Positions 42,925 through 54,232 of a stretch of DNA of 64,000 nucleotides are shown here, one piece after another. The translations under genes were made by a program, and so were the position numbers. The first letter of the stretch is position 1, and each line of letters starts with the position of its first letter. Source of the stretch: Methylobacterium isbiliense (GTDB lineage Bacteria > Pseudomonadota > Alphaproteobacteria > Rhizobiales > Beijerinckiaceae); NCBI RefSeq assembly GCF_022179325.1, contig NZ_BPQQ01000067.1:1-64000 (forward strand). The letters are read 5' to 3'. Below the pieces are notes generated by a model. It was not told the DNA's origin. It saw only the letters and a program-made list of their open reading frames with translations, and did no database searches.

Positions 42925-44112
42925 TCAGGCCGCCCGCCGCGACACCAGCGCCACCGCCGTGCCGAGCCCCGCGGCGGCGATGCCGGCCAGCACGGCCCAG
43001 GCCGGCCACGCCGCCGCCGCGCCTTCGCCCAGCGCGGTCTGGTAGGCCTCGATCGCCCAGGCGTTCGGGGTGAACCAGCCGAGCGTCTGCAGCCAGGGCG
43101 GCATCAGGAAGCGCGGCACCATGCTGCCGCCGATCGCCGACAGGAGCAGCACCCCGAAGGTCGCGACGAGATGCGCCTGCTGGCGCGTGCGTGCGGCCGC
43201 GCTGGCGGCGAGCCCGAGGCCCGCCGCCATGCCGGAGACGAGCACGCCCGTGACGAGCCACGGCCCGAACCGGTCGCCCACGGAGACGCCGTACAGGAGC
43301 GCGGCGGCGGCGAAGATCAGGGCGCCCTGGGCCAGCCCCTGGAGCACCAGGAACAGGAACTTGCCCACCACCACCACGGCGAGGCCGCCCGGCCCGGCGG
43401 CGAGGCGGTCGGCGATACCGGACTGGCGCTCCTCCACCAGCGAGAGGGCGCCCTGCATGGCGGCGAAGAGCAGGAAGACGGCGGCGATCGCCCCCGCATA
43501 GTAGCTCACCCGCTCGTTGCCGCCGGCCCGGGCCGTGGAGGTGCGCTCGACGAGGGCGGCGAACGAGAAGGCTTCCCGCTTCGCCCGGCTCTCCGCGAAG
43601 GTCTGGTCGAGGAAGGCGCGCTCGTCGGGGCCGATCCGGCCCGTGCGCTCCACATCCGCGACGATGCGCGAGAGCACCACGTCGGGCAGGGCCTCGTTGA
43701 GCACCCGCTGCACCTGGCCCAGCGCGATCGGGGTGGCGAGCGCCCGGGCCGGGTTCTCGATCAGCAGGATCGGCGCGGCCTCGCCCGTGCCGGGGCCGCC
43801 CGCCGCGAGATCGCCGCGCAGCACCAGGGCCACGTCGACCTCGCCCCGGCGCACCGCGAGGCGCGCATCGCCGGAGAGCCGCGTGAGCCGCAAGGCCGGA
43901 TCGGCCTCGAGCGCCGTCACGAGGCGCGCGGTGGTGGCCGTGCGGGCCTCGTCCAAGAGGCCGAGATGGATGCGCACCCGGTCCCCGACCGCGCCCGAGA
44001 AGATCGCCGCGAAAACCGAAAAGATCACGCTGGGCAGCACGAAAGCCATCACCAGGGCGGCCCGGTCGCGCAGGAGGGTGAGGAGCATCACCCGGAAGGC
44101 GGCCCCGATCAT
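42925..44112 (-). CDS. ABC-2 type exporter permease
   Basis: A 395-residue inner-membrane protein. An N-terminal helix (about 17-40) is followed by a large periplasmic loop (about 45-225) and five C-terminal helices with SLVEERQSGIADRLAAGPGG and STMVPRF-like GGSMVPRFLMPPWLQTLGWF, as in YhhJ/NatB-type permeases. It exports a lipid, drug or polymer with the ATPase encoded upstream; the substrate is unknown. The start overlaps the ATPase stop by 4 nt. Confidence 0.9.
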   Translation of the reverse strand: MIGAAFRVMLLTLLRDRAALVMAFVLPSVIFSVFAAIFSGAVGDRVRIHLGLLDEARTATTARLVTALEADPALRLTRLSGDARLAVRRGEVDVALVLRGDLAAGGPGTGEAAPILLIENPARALATPIALGQVQRVLNEALPDVVLSRIVADVERTGRIGPDERAFLDQTFAESRAKREAFSFAALVERTSTARAGGNERVSYYAGAIAAVFLLFAAMQGALSLVEERQSGIADRLAAGPGGLAVVVVGKFLFLVLQGLAQGALIFAAAALLYGVSVGDRFGPWLVTGVLVSGMAAGLGLAASAAARTRQQAHLVATFGVLLLSAIGGSMVPRFLMPPWLQTLGWFTPNAWAIEAYQTALGEGAAAAWPAWAVLAGIAAAGLGTAVALVSRRAA

Positions 44113-45065
44113 CCGGCGGTCTCCGCGAGCGGGCGGGCGCCGTCGAGCGCGTCGAGGTACAGGGCTTCGAGGCCGGGTTCGCGCACCCGGATCTCGCGCA
44201 CCGGCACGCCTTTCTGGCGCAGGAACGCGAGGAGCGCTGCGCCGTCGCGCCCCTCCGCCACCGCATCCGAGGCCCGCCACGTCAGCGCGCCGACCGGGTG
44301 GAAGCCCGCTGCCCGCAGGGCCGCCGCCGCCACGGGAGAGGCCGGGTCGCTCAGCGCCACCTCGTGCTCGGGAGGCCCGGTGCGCAAAGCAGCGAGCAAG
44401 TCCGGCAGACGCCCCTCCAGGCCGATCCGGCCGGCGCGCAGGACGGCGACGCGGTCGGCGAGACGCTCGGCCTCGGCGAAATCGTGGGTGGCGATGAGGA
44501 GCGCGGCGCCCCTCGCCCGCAGGCGGTCGAGGAGCCCGTGGATCGCCGCGCGCGCGACCCGGTCGATGCCCTGCGTCGGCTCGTCGAGGAGGATCAGGTC
44601 CGGCTCGGCGAGGAGCGCCGCGGCGATGTTCGCCCGGCGCTGGTAGCCGCCCGAGAGCACGCCGACGAGCGCGTCCGCCACATCGTTCAAGGATGCCCGC
44701 GCCAGCACGCGCGCCACGGCCTCCCCCCGCTCGCCGCGCCTCAGGCCGGCGAGGCGCGCGAACACGTCGAGGTTCTCGCGCACGGTGAGGCGGGGATAGA
44801 GGGCGATCTCCTGCGGAACCCAGCCGATGCGCCGCCGCACGGCGCGCTCGCGCGCGGGCTCGCCGCCCGCCACCCGCAGGCTGCCGCCCTGCGGCGCCAA
44901 GCCCCCGGCCAGGAGCCGCATCAGGGTGGTCTTGCCGGCACCGTTCGGTCCGAGCAGGGCGACCGTCTCCCCGGTGAACAGGGTGAGATCGACGCCGTCG
45001 AGCACCGGCGCATCGCGGTAGCGCAGCCCGAGGCCGCGGGCCACGACGATCGTTTCGGGCCGCAT
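44109..45065 (-). CDS. ABC-2 exporter ATP-binding protein
   Basis: A 318-residue ATPase. Walker A is GPNGAGKTT, signature LSGGYQRRANIAAAL, Walker B LILLDEP, switch IATHDFAEAERLADR. The C-terminal extension of about 100 residues after position 215 is typical of DrrA/CcmA-like exporters. It is coupled to the permease gene by an ATGA overlap. Confidence 0.92.
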   Translation of the reverse strand: MRPETIVVARGLGLRYRDAPVLDGVDLTLFTGETVALLGPNGAGKTTLMRLLAGGLAPQGGSLRVAGGEPARERAVRRRIGWVPQEIALYPRLTVRENLDVFARLAGLRRGERGEAVARVLARASLNDVADALVGVLSGGYQRRANIAAALLAEPDLILLDEPTQGIDRVARAAIHGLLDRLRARGAALLIATHDFAEAERLADRVAVLRAGRIGLEGRLPDLLAALRTGPPEHEVALSDPASPVAAAALRAAGFHPVGALTWRASDAVAEGRDGAALLAFLRQKGVPVREIRVREPGLEALYLDALDGARPLAETAG

Positions 45066-45085
45066 GGCCGAAGGCCCGTGAGGGC

Positions 45086-46636
45086 TCAGCGTCGGGCCGG
45101 CAGGGGCTTCACCGCCGCGCCCGAGAAGCGACCGGGCGCGACCTCGTCAAGGCCGCGCGGCTGGAAGCGGGCCGCGACCTCGCCCGCCGGGGCGCCGATG
45201 AGGCCGGCCGGCGGCGTGCCGCGGGGCGCCGCGCGGGTCTCGGAGAGACGCACGGGCCGGCCCGGCGCCGAGGCCGGATCGGCGGCCGCCGCGAAGAGGG
45301 CGCGCAGCTGCGCCTTGGCGTCGCCCGAGGCCGCTTCCGCGGCCGGGGAGCGGGCCGGGCGCGGCTGCAGCATCGCGCCGAGCGCGGCCGGGTCGGCAGT
45401 CGCGACCTGGATCGCCGCGGGACGCGCGGGGGGCAGGGGCGCCGTCACCAGGGCCTCGGCGAGGCCGACGAACTCGGCGGGACGACGCGGCGGCAGCGGC
45501 GCGGCGGCCTCGATCGGGGCCGGGAGCGCCGGCGCGGCGGCTTGGCGCACGGCCTCGGGCACCTTCGGGACCTCCGTGGTCCTGGGCGCTTCGGCGGGGG
45601 CCGCCTGGGGCGGGGGAAGATCGGCCAGCAGCGCCGCGCGGGGATCGGGGGCGGCCGCGTAGGCCAGCGCGCTGCGGGTGCCGCCGTCCTCCGCGCTCGC
45701 GAGGGCCACCGGGCGCACTCGCGCGGGCGCCCGCGCGGCCACCGGGGCCGGGGCCGGCGCGGTCTGCGAGCCGCCGCCGAACAGGGCCGTCCAGAGCTGG
45801 CGGATGACGTTGGGGCTCTCCTCCTCGTCGAGCGCCGCCATCGCCTGGCTGTAGCCCATCACGGTGCCGCCGCGGGCGATGATCTCGGCCTTCGCCTCCT
45901 CGTAGCCCGGCATCATGCGGCCCTCGCGCGGCAGGTGCACGGTGCGCCCGTCGGGGAAGAGACGCGCCAGCTGATCGTAGGGCATGCGCGGCCAGGAGCG
46001 CACGGAGCCCACGTCGAGATGCACGAAGGGATTGTGGGAATGCGGATACCAGCCGACCCCGCCGCGCTGCATGCGCATGCCCACCGCCCGGATGTCGTCC
46101 ACCGAGACGTCGGTGAGGAAGAAGTCCATCGCCTTGCCGAGCATGTGCTGGCTGTGCTCGGCGACTGCCCGGGAGCGGCGGCGCAGGGCCGCGTTGGTCT
46201 GGGGCGAACGGTAGGCCGAGACGACGTGGACGGCGTCGCGCGATCCGGCGGACCGGTGGGCCTCCCAGACCACGTCGAACAGGCGCGGATCCATCTTGGT
46301 CGGCTCGTCGATGCGCCAGTCACGCAGCAGCCAGTTCAGCTGCTCCAGGGCGGCCCGGTCGTAGCGCCCGTCCCGCCTGAAGGTGACGGTCAGGCTTTCC
46401 TTGGTGTGTTCGTGCACGATCGAGAGCGTGCGGGTGTCGCCGTTCGCCACGGCGTCCTGGGTGCCGCGGGTGCCCACCACGAGGGCGCCGAGGGCGGCCG
46501 CCACGAGCGCGGCGCGGCGCGTGGAGCGGGACACGCGAAGGAGGGGCTCGTTGTCCGCGCGGCGGGACCGGGGCAGGCGAAGGGTCTCGGCCGCCTGACG
46601 GCCGGCACGCAGCAGCGCTCGCACGATGGTCTCCAC
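45086..46636 (-). CDS. DUF882 (YcbK-like M15) murein-associated peptidase with long C-terminal tail
   Basis: A 516-residue exported protein. A Tat-like or signal-anchor region (STRRAALVAAALGALVVGTR, about 37-58) precedes the M15-type zinc peptidase domain (about 70-225): SAYRSPQTNAALRRRS, SQHMLGKAMDFFL with a His and Asp, and PFVHLDVGSVR with the second His. The domain ends near residue 220; the remaining 290 residues are Ala/Pro-rich, probably disordered. It likely trims peptidoglycan peptides. The start is GTG. It sits beside an L,D-transpeptidase gene, consistent with envelope work. Confidence 0.87.
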   Translation of the reverse strand: METIVRALLRAGRQAAETLRLPRSRRADNEPLLRVSRSTRRAALVAAALGALVVGTRGTQDAVANGDTRTLSIVHEHTKESLTVTFRRDGRYDRAALEQLNWLLRDWRIDEPTKMDPRLFDVVWEAHRSAGSRDAVHVVSAYRSPQTNAALRRRSRAVAEHSQHMLGKAMDFFLTDVSVDDIRAVGMRMQRGGVGWYPHSHNPFVHLDVGSVRSWPRMPYDQLARLFPDGRTVHLPREGRMMPGYEEAKAEIIARGGTVMGYSQAMAALDEEESPNVIRQLWTALFGGGSQTAPAPAPVAARAPARVRPVALASAEDGGTRSALAYAAAPDPRAALLADLPPPQAAPAEAPRTTEVPKVPEAVRQAAAPALPAPIEAAAPLPPRRPAEFVGLAEALVTAPLPPARPAAIQVATADPAALGAMLQPRPARSPAAEAASGDAKAQLRALFAAAADPASAPGRPVRLSETRAAPRGTPPAGLIGAPAGEVAARFQPRGLDEVAPGRFSGAAVKPLPARR

Positions 46637-46796
46637 CCCCGCAATCGCCGCTCCAGTGCGGCCGCCATGGTGAACCCAAGGTTGCCGAGAACCGTGAAAG
46701 GACGGTTACCGGGTCGCTCGGTCCCCCTTTCCGGGCGTGGTTAAGCCTTAACCGTGGCGAAAATCGGCCGCGGCTCACGCGATCGTGTGGATCGCG

Positions 46797-48773
46797 CTAC
46801 CACCAGCCCCGCCGGGCCGGCGCCTCGTCGTTCGGCCAGCGCCAGCCGCCCGCCGGAGCGCCGCCGGGCGGCGGGGACGCGGGCGGCTCGACCTGCTGGG
46901 CGACGGCGCGGGGCGGCCGCGGCGCCTGGGCGAGCGTGCGGGCAGGCCGCGTCTCCTGCGGCCGGGTCTGCCGGTGCGGCGGCTGAACCGCATCCTGGCG
47001 ACGAACCTCCCGGGACCGCGTCTCGTGCGGGCGGGCATCCGGGGCCGGCAGGGCAGGGGGCTTCGCGCCGGGCTTGCGGCCGGCCTCGGGCGCCGCCGCG
47101 GCCTCGGCGGCAAGACCGAGCGCCACCTTCACCCGGGCGTTGATGCCGTAGAGGTCGTCGATGCCGCGCAGGGACCCGGTCTCGTCCGCGACGAGCGTGA
47201 AGTAGGCGAGGTGGACCGGCAGCTTCTCGGGCAGCATCACGGTCCGCTCGCCCTTGCCGATCAGCTTCTTGAGCCGCTCGGTCGGCCATGTCGGCCCGAG
47301 CACGACCTGGGCGAACCGGAAGGGGTCGTCCACGCGCACGCAGCCGTGGCTGAGCGCCCGGGCGCTGCGGGCGAAAAGCGAGCGGTTGGGCGTGTCGTGC
47401 AGGTAGACCGCGTGGTCGTTGGGGAACATGAACTTAATGAAGCCGAGGGCGTTGCGCTCGCCCGGCGGCTGGCGCACCGCGATGCTGTTGCCGCGCCGCA
47501 CCACCTCGTAGCCCAGGCGGGCCGCGTAGTTCGGGTCCCTGGCGAGGCGGGGCAGGAACTCGTTCTTGAGGATCGAGGGCGGCACGTTCCAGGATGGGTT
47601 GACCACCGCATAGGTCATCTCCCCCGAGAAGACCGGCGTCGGGGATTCGGGCTTGCCGACGATCACCCGCGCCTCGTCGAGGACCCGGGTCCCGTTCATC
47701 ACCCGCACCTTGTATTCGGGGATGTTGACCCACACGAAGGTGCGCCCGAGATCCGCCGGCAGCCAGCGCCAGCGCTCCATGTTGGCCAGGATGTCCGCTT
47801 CCTGGCGCCCGGGCGACGGGCCGGCCAGGGCCGCCACCGTCTCGGGCGTGAGGATGCCGTTGGCGGCCAGACCCCGCTCGCGCTGGAAGCGCTCGACGGC
47901 GCCCGCCACGGCGGCATCGTAGGTGTCCGCATCCGCGGCGCTGGCGAGACCGAAGCGGGCGCGGATCAGCGGCACGCGGGCATCCCGCATGCCGGCCTTG
48001 AGCACGGGACCCTTGGGCAGGCGCACCATCGGGCCGGCGCGGCCGGGCGTCTGCGCGCGCAGGGCCGCGAGCTTCGCCTTGAGGGCGCGGTAGCCGGGAT
48101 GCGGCGGGTTGAGGGCCTGCAGCAGCGCGCCCGCGCCGGGGCCTGCGCTCGCGAGCGGGCCGAGCAGGGCGTCGGGCGCCGGCAGATCGAGCTTGGGGGT
48201 GATCAGGCGCGACAGCCGCGAGGGGTCGATGCGTCCGCCCCGCGCGTCGCGGGCGTAGAGCGCGGCGGCGGCCGAAAGCTTCACGTCCGCCTCGGCGAGG
48301 TCGGCCGGGCTGCGGGTCGGCAGGCCGAGCAGCGGGATCGGGTAGTTGAGGGGATCGAGCCCGTCCTCGCCCGCGGCTTCGAGCCGCGCGATCACCGCCC
48401 GCGCGGCCTCGGTCCAGGCCCCGTCAGCGAGCCAGACCGGCTTGAAGGCGCCGAGCGCGTAGAAGGCCTGCACCGCCTCGCGCTCCTTGCGGCCGAGGCG
48501 GCGGATCAGCGGCACGTTGGCATCCGCGAGCTTGGTCGCGATGGCCGCCGCGACCGGATCCTCGGGCAGCGGCGGGGGCGTGGGCGCCGCGGCCGTGGCT
48601 GCCGGGGGCTCGGCGGGCGACGGCAGCGCGGCGGCCGGCGGCTCGACGGCCGGCGCATCGCTCGCGGGTGCGGCGGCCGCAGCGACCCCCGCCGGGGGCT
48701 CCTCGGCCCGCGCTGCCGCGAGACCGGCCATCAGCACCGCGACAAGTGCGGCGGTCCTGCGCCCTCGGAGCAT
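46797..48773 (-). CDS. L,D-transpeptidase, YcbB-like, with peptidoglycan-binding domain
   Basis: A 658-residue exported enzyme. The ATG at 48773 follows GGGAGACGACG and gives a signal peptide ending near AEE. An Ala/Pro-rich linker, an N-terminal scaffold domain, a PG_binding_1 domain (AVAGAVERFQRERGLAANGI) and the YkuD catalytic domain follow, with the active-site SHGCVRVDDP (catalytic Cys). It makes 3-3 peptidoglycan crosslinks and may attach proteins to the wall. The C-terminal tail of about 90 residues is Pro- and Arg-rich. Length is at the upper end of the YcbB family. Confidence 0.93.
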   Translation of the reverse strand: MLRGRRTAALVAVLMAGLAAARAEEPPAGVAAAAAPASDAPAVEPPAAALPSPAEPPAATAAAPTPPPLPEDPVAAAIATKLADANVPLIRRLGRKEREAVQAFYALGAFKPVWLADGAWTEAARAVIARLEAAGEDGLDPLNYPIPLLGLPTRSPADLAEADVKLSAAAALYARDARGGRIDPSRLSRLITPKLDLPAPDALLGPLASAGPGAGALLQALNPPHPGYRALKAKLAALRAQTPGRAGPMVRLPKGPVLKAGMRDARVPLIRARFGLASAADADTYDAAVAGAVERFQRERGLAANGILTPETVAALAGPSPGRQEADILANMERWRWLPADLGRTFVWVNIPEYKVRVMNGTRVLDEARVIVGKPESPTPVFSGEMTYAVVNPSWNVPPSILKNEFLPRLARDPNYAARLGYEVVRRGNSIAVRQPPGERNALGFIKFMFPNDHAVYLHDTPNRSLFARSARALSHGCVRVDDPFRFAQVVLGPTWPTERLKKLIGKGERTVMLPEKLPVHLAYFTLVADETGSLRGIDDLYGINARVKVALGLAAEAAAAPEAGRKPGAKPPALPAPDARPHETRSREVRRQDAVQPPHRQTRPQETRPARTLAQAPRPPRAVAQQVEPPASPPPGGAPAGGWRWPNDEAPARRGWW

Positions 48774-48908
48774 CGTCGTCTCCCACCCAACCCGCGGCCG
48801 GACCATGCGGCCACGCTGGCAGTCTAGGTCAAGCCGGGCCTTGGCGCACCGTGCGCCAGCGCACATGCGCGACGGCCCTACCGCATGGAACCGAAAGAGG
48901 GCGCGGTG

Positions 48909-50396
48909 TCAGGCCGCGTCCTCGGCCTTCTCCTCGTCGATGCCGAGATCCTTGAGCTTGCGATAGAGGGTCGAGCGGCCGATGCCGAGGCGGCGCGACA
49001 CCTCGGACATCCGTCCGCGGTAGAATTGCAGGGCGTACCGGATGATCTCGCCCTCCAGTCCCTCCATGGTCTTCATCTCGCCGGTCTCCTCGGCGACGAG
49101 CGAGAGGGCATGGGGATCGCGGACCTCGACCCGCACGATCTCGCGCACGGGCGGGGCCTGGGCGAGGCCGTCGGGCAGGCTCGGCGCGGCCGGGATGCGC
49201 ACGTCGAACCCCTCGACCTGGGCGGCGATCTGCGGGAATTCGGTGACGGTGAGTTCGTCGCCATCCGCCAGCACCACGGCGCGGAAGAGCGCGTTCTCGA
49301 GCTGGCGCACGTTGCCCGGCCAGTCGTAGCGGGTGATCAGCGCCATGGCCTCGGGGGTGATCCCCCGCACCCGCTTGCCCTCCTCGGCGGCGAAGCGGGC
49401 GCAGAACGAGCGGGCGAGATCCGGAATGTCCTCGCGCCGCGCCCGCAGCGGGGGCAGGGTCATCGGGAAGACGTTGAGGCGGTAGTAGAGGTCCTCGCGG
49501 AAGCGGCCCTGCTTCACGAGGTCGAGGAGCGAGCGGTTGGTCGCCGAGACGAGGCGGATGTCGACCCGCACGCTCTTGCGCCCGCCGACCGGATCGACCT
49601 CGCCCTCCTGCAGGGCGCGCAGCAGCTTCACCTGCGCGTCGAGGGGCAGCTCGCCGATCTCGTCGAGGAACAGCGTGCCCCCCGACGCCTCCACGAACTT
49701 GCCGACATGCCGCTCGGTGGCCCCCGTGAAGGCGCCCTTCTCGTGCCCGAACAGGGTCGATTCCACGAGGTTGTCGGGGATCGCCCCGCAATTGACGGTG
49801 ACGAAGGGCTTGCCGCGCCGCTCTCCCGAGCCCTGGATCGCACGGGCCAGCACCTCCTTGCCGACGCCGGATTCGCCCTCGATCAGCACCGGGATGTTCG
49901 ACTTGGCGGCGCGCTCGGCCAGCCGGATCACCCGGCCCATGTCGGGGCTCTTCGAGGTCAGGTCCTTGAAGGAGAGCGAGCCGGTGGCCCGGCGGCGCAT
50001 GCGCCGAATCTCGTCCTGGAGCTGGTCGACCTGAAGGGCGTTCTTGATCGAGACCTGCAGCCGCTCGGCACCCGCGGGCTTCACCACGAAATCGACCGCC
50101 CCCGCCCGCATGGCGGCGACGACGGCGTCGATCGAGCCGTTGGCCGTCTGGACGATCACCGGCGTGTCGAGGGCGCTGCGGCGCATCTCGGCGAGCACGC
50201 CGAGGCCGTCGAGGCCGCCCGGCATCACGAGGTCGAGGAGCACCACGTCGATGCCGGGATCGGGCGTGCGCAGGAGGCTCAGGCCCGCCTCGCCGCCCTC
50301 GGCCACCACCGCCTCGAACCCGAGGCGGCGCACCATCGCCTCCGCAAGGCGCCGCTGCACGGGATCGTCGTCGACGATCAGCACGGTGGTGGTCAT
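48909..50396 (-). CDS. Sigma-54-dependent NtrC-type response regulator
   Basis: A 495-residue regulator. The receiver domain (about 5-120) has the phospho-acceptor Asp in VVLLDLVMPGG and the Lys in VVKPAG. The AAA+ domain (about 150-380) has Walker A GESGVGKE, the sigma-54-contacting GAFTGA loop, and Walker B GTLFLDEIGELP. The C-terminal Fis-type helix-turn-helix is MSEVSRRLGIGRSTLYRKLK. It activates promoters of the sigma-54 holoenzyme. A cognate histidine kinase is not adjacent. AAGGAAGCAGG lies before the ATG. Confidence 0.95.
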   Translation of the reverse strand: MTTTVLIVDDDPVQRRLAEAMVRRLGFEAVVAEGGEAGLSLLRTPDPGIDVVLLDLVMPGGLDGLGVLAEMRRSALDTPVIVQTANGSIDAVVAAMRAGAVDFVVKPAGAERLQVSIKNALQVDQLQDEIRRMRRRATGSLSFKDLTSKSPDMGRVIRLAERAAKSNIPVLIEGESGVGKEVLARAIQGSGERRGKPFVTVNCGAIPDNLVESTLFGHEKGAFTGATERHVGKFVEASGGTLFLDEIGELPLDAQVKLLRALQEGEVDPVGGRKSVRVDIRLVSATNRSLLDLVKQGRFREDLYYRLNVFPMTLPPLRARREDIPDLARSFCARFAAEEGKRVRGITPEAMALITRYDWPGNVRQLENALFRAVVLADGDELTVTEFPQIAAQVEGFDVRIPAAPSLPDGLAQAPPVREIVRVEVRDPHALSLVAEETGEMKTMEGLEGEIIRYALQFYRGRMSEVSRRLGIGRSTLYRKLKDLGIDEEKAEDAA

Positions 50397-50661
50397 CCTG
50401 CTTCCTTCGGTGGACGCGACCGCCGCCGGCTCCCGCGGGGCGCCTTGAGCGCCCCGGGTGGGGGTCGAATCGCGTGGGCTGTTCCGTTTCGAGGCGGATG
50501 CTCGCCCACAACCGTAAAGTCGCGCTTAACGGCGTCCGCCGATCGCCGGTTGACCGCCGGAAAAGCGCTCAGGATCTCCGCTGTCTCGATCGCGGATCGC
50601 AGGCCCGGCGACCGGCCGGGAGCCGAGACGGGTCGCGGGTCGGCCCGCCGGGGGCCGTCCC

Positions 50662-51090
50662 TCAGCCGGACAGCGCCGCGCGGATCTTCTTCGCGTGCGC
50701 GGCCAGCAGCTCGCCGTTCGCCATGCCGCCCGCGTGGCGGCGCAGTGGCACGCCCTCGAAGCGCGGCACGATATGCACGTGCAGGTGGAATACGGTCTGG
50801 CCCCCTGCCGGCTCGTTGTACTGGTAGATCACGAGCCCGTCGGCCTGGAACGCCGCCTTGGCGGCGGCGGCGACCTTCTGGACGGTGGCGAACAGCCGGC
50901 CCAGCACCGCCGGATCCGCATCGAGCAGGCCGCGGCTCGGCGCCTTCGGGATCACCAGGGTGTGCCCGTCGCCCTGCGGCATCACGTCCATGAAGGCGAG
51001 GGTGTGCTCGTCCTCGTAGACGGTGTGGGCGGGGATCTCGCCGCGCAGGATCTTGGCGAAGATGTTCTGCGGATCGTAGGGCTGCGTCAT
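50662..51090 (-). CDS. HIT family nucleotide-binding hydrolase
   Basis: A 142-residue protein. The HIT motif is HLHVHIVPRF, with the catalytic central His. The N-terminal FAKILRGEIPAHTVYEDEHT is typical of Hint-type purine nucleoside phosphoramidases. GAGGAGGTCCG lies immediately before the ATG. Expected to be cytosolic. The 109-bp gap to the M20 gene upstream contains nothing notable. Confidence 0.93.
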   Translation of the reverse strand: MTQPYDPQNIFAKILRGEIPAHTVYEDEHTLAFMDVMPQGDGHTLVIPKAPSRGLLDADPAVLGRLFATVQKVAAAAKAAFQADGLVIYQYNEPAGGQTVFHLHVHIVPRFEGVPLRRHAGGMANGELLAAHAKKIRAALSG

Positions 51091-51199
51091 CGGACCTCCT
51101 CGGCGGGCCGGCACGGCGATCGCGTGCGGGCCTGCCAGCCTCTCGTGATGGCGGATCGATCATCGGCGCGCGAGGCGCCGCAGCGACCGGTGCCGCGCC

Positions 51200-52366
51200 T
51201 TACAGGCCGGCCGCCGAGCGGCGCTCCACGAGGCGCGCGAGGTAGGCGGCCCCCAGCGGGATGATGCTGTCGTCGAAGTCGTAGGCCGCGTTGTGGAGCG
51301 CGGCGCCCGACTTCTGGCCGAGCCACGCATAGGCTCCCGGCACCGCGAGCAGCATGTCGGCGAAGTCCTCGCTGCCCATCTTGGGCTCGGGATCCGCGTC
51401 CACCTTGTCCGCGCCGAACAATTCGGTGGCGACGTCGAGCGCCGCCTGGGCCTGGACCTCGCTGTTGCGGAGCACCGAGAAGATGTCGCGGATCTCGACG
51501 TGAACCTCGGCGCCGAAGGCCTTGGCGATGCCCGCACAGGTCTCGCGCATGCGCTCGCCCACCATCGCGCGCACGCCGTCGTCGAAGGTGCGGATGGTGC
51601 CGGCGAGATGCGCCTCCTCCGGGATCACGTTGTAGGCCGCTCCCGCATGGACCTGGGTGATCGACACCACCGCGGAATGGACCGGGTCGGTGTTGCGGCT
51701 CACGATCGACTGCAGCGCCTGCACCAGGGCGGCCTGCACCACCACCGGATCGACGCCGCGGTTGGGCTGCGCCGCATGCGCCCCGCGCCCGACGATGCGG
51801 ATGTCGAAGAAGTCCGCCGCCGCCATCGCCGGGCCGCGGCGCACCGCGAGGCGGCCGTAGGGGCCGTTCGGCTGGTTGTGCAGGCCGTAGACCTCGTCGC
51901 AGGGGAAGCGCTCGAACAGGCGGTCGGCCAGCATGGCGCGGGCCCCCCCGAGCCCCTCCTCGGCGGGCTGGAAGATGAAGACGGCGGTGCCGTCGAAGTC
52001 GCGGGTCTGGCTGAGGTACTTGGCGGCGCCGAGCAGCATCGTGGTGTGCCCGTCATGCCCGCAGGCGTGCATCTTGCCCGGCACCGTCGAGCGATGGGGC
52101 AGGTTGGTCGCCTCCTCGATCGGCAGCGCGTCCATGTCGGCGCGCAGTCCGATCCGTCGGTCGCTGAGGCCCCGCCCCTTGAGGATGCCCACCACGCCGG
52201 TGCGACCGACGCCGCGATGCACCTCGATCCCCCAGCCGGCGAGCTTGTCGGCGACGATGCCGGCGGTGCGCGTCTCCTCGAACCCGAGCTCCGGGTGGGC
52301 GTGCAGGTCACGCCGGATGGCGGTGAGTTCGTCGAGGTCGGCGGCGATGCGGTCGAGAGGAGACAT
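51200..52366 (-). CDS. M20 family amidohydrolase
   Basis: A 388-residue metallo-amidohydrolase of the hippurate/IAA-amino-acid hydrolase group. Metal ligands and catalytic acids are in HACGHDGHTTMLLGAAKYL and FQPAEEGLGGARAM; the dimerisation domain contains GRGAHAAQPNRGVDPVVVQA. It removes an acyl group from an amino acid, or performs a similar amide hydrolysis. The ATG at 52366 begins MSPLDRIAADL; a GTG 15 bases upstream is an alternative. Neither has a strong ribosome-binding site. Confidence 0.92.
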   Translation of the reverse strand: MSPLDRIAADLDELTAIRRDLHAHPELGFEETRTAGIVADKLAGWGIEVHRGVGRTGVVGILKGRGLSDRRIGLRADMDALPIEEATNLPHRSTVPGKMHACGHDGHTTMLLGAAKYLSQTRDFDGTAVFIFQPAEEGLGGARAMLADRLFERFPCDEVYGLHNQPNGPYGRLAVRRGPAMAAADFFDIRIVGRGAHAAQPNRGVDPVVVQAALVQALQSIVSRNTDPVHSAVVSITQVHAGAAYNVIPEEAHLAGTIRTFDDGVRAMVGERMRETCAGIAKAFGAEVHVEIRDIFSVLRNSEVQAQAALDVATELFGADKVDADPEPKMGSEDFADMLLAVPGAYAWLGQKSGAALHNAAYDFDDSIIPLGAAYLARLVERRSAAGL

Positions 52367-52481
52367 GCGGAAAACGCTCACGCTGGCGCCCGGGCGGGCA
52401 AAAATGGCGGCGCATCCTTCACCGGCAGGACGGGCGAGTCCAGCCGGGCCGGCGCAAGGCCCTGGTCGGGTCTCCCTCTGG

Positions 52482-53699
<1,218 letters not shown>

Positions 53700-53795
53700 C
53701 GCTCCCGAACTAAGTGCCCCTGACGCGCCGGCAAGCCGGGCGAGGGACCCAACCGGGGGGATGCGGCGTTTGTGCCGACGACTGGAGGAGACCCC

Positions 53796-54095
53796 GTGAG
53801 CCCGACCGCCGAAGCCTGGGACGCCCGCATGGACCGCCTGCTGGACCGCCTGCCGGAGCGCGGGCGCGCCACCGTCGCGTGGCTGCGCGCGCCGTCGCGG
53901 CGCTGGATCCGCATTCCGGCCGCGCTCCTCCTGATGCTGGGCGGCGTGTTCTCGATCCTGCCCATCCTCGGCCTGTGGATGCTGCCCCTCGGGCTCGCGC
54001 TGCTGAGCGAGGACGTGCCGGCCCTCAAGGTGCCGCTGGAGCGCGCGGCGCGCTGGATCGAGCGGCAGTGGCGGCGCTGGCGCGGCCGCGCGTGA
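53796..54095 (+). CDS. Small membrane protein of unknown function
   Basis: A 99-residue protein. The GTG at 53796 follows TGGAGGAG closely. One strong hydrophobic region (about 46-75, IPAALLLMLGGVFSILPILG then LWMLPLGLALL) lies between an acidic N-terminus and a C-terminus rich in Arg and Trp (WRRWRGRA). It would form one or two membrane segments. No family recognised. Confidence 0.65.
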   Translation: MSPTAEAWDARMDRLLDRLPERGRATVAWLRAPSRRWIRIPAALLLMLGGVFSILPILGLWMLPLGLALLSEDVPALKVPLERAARWIERQWRRWRGRA

Positions 54096-54232
54096 CCCAT
54101 GCGCCACGCAAGACCAATCCTCGCCGTCAGTCGGTCATCGTTCAGACTTGATCCATCATCATGTGCCGATGCTCACAGAACCGGGCGCCCGTTTGCCGGA
54201 TGCTGGCGCCACGTTCGAAAGCGGATCGCGTC

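Noticed and set aside
42230-51170. Similar ATGGCKGATCGATCATCG strings near 42231 and 51147
   Set aside because: The match is about 18 bp centred on a short GATCGATC palindrome, with no shared flanks or position relative to genes.
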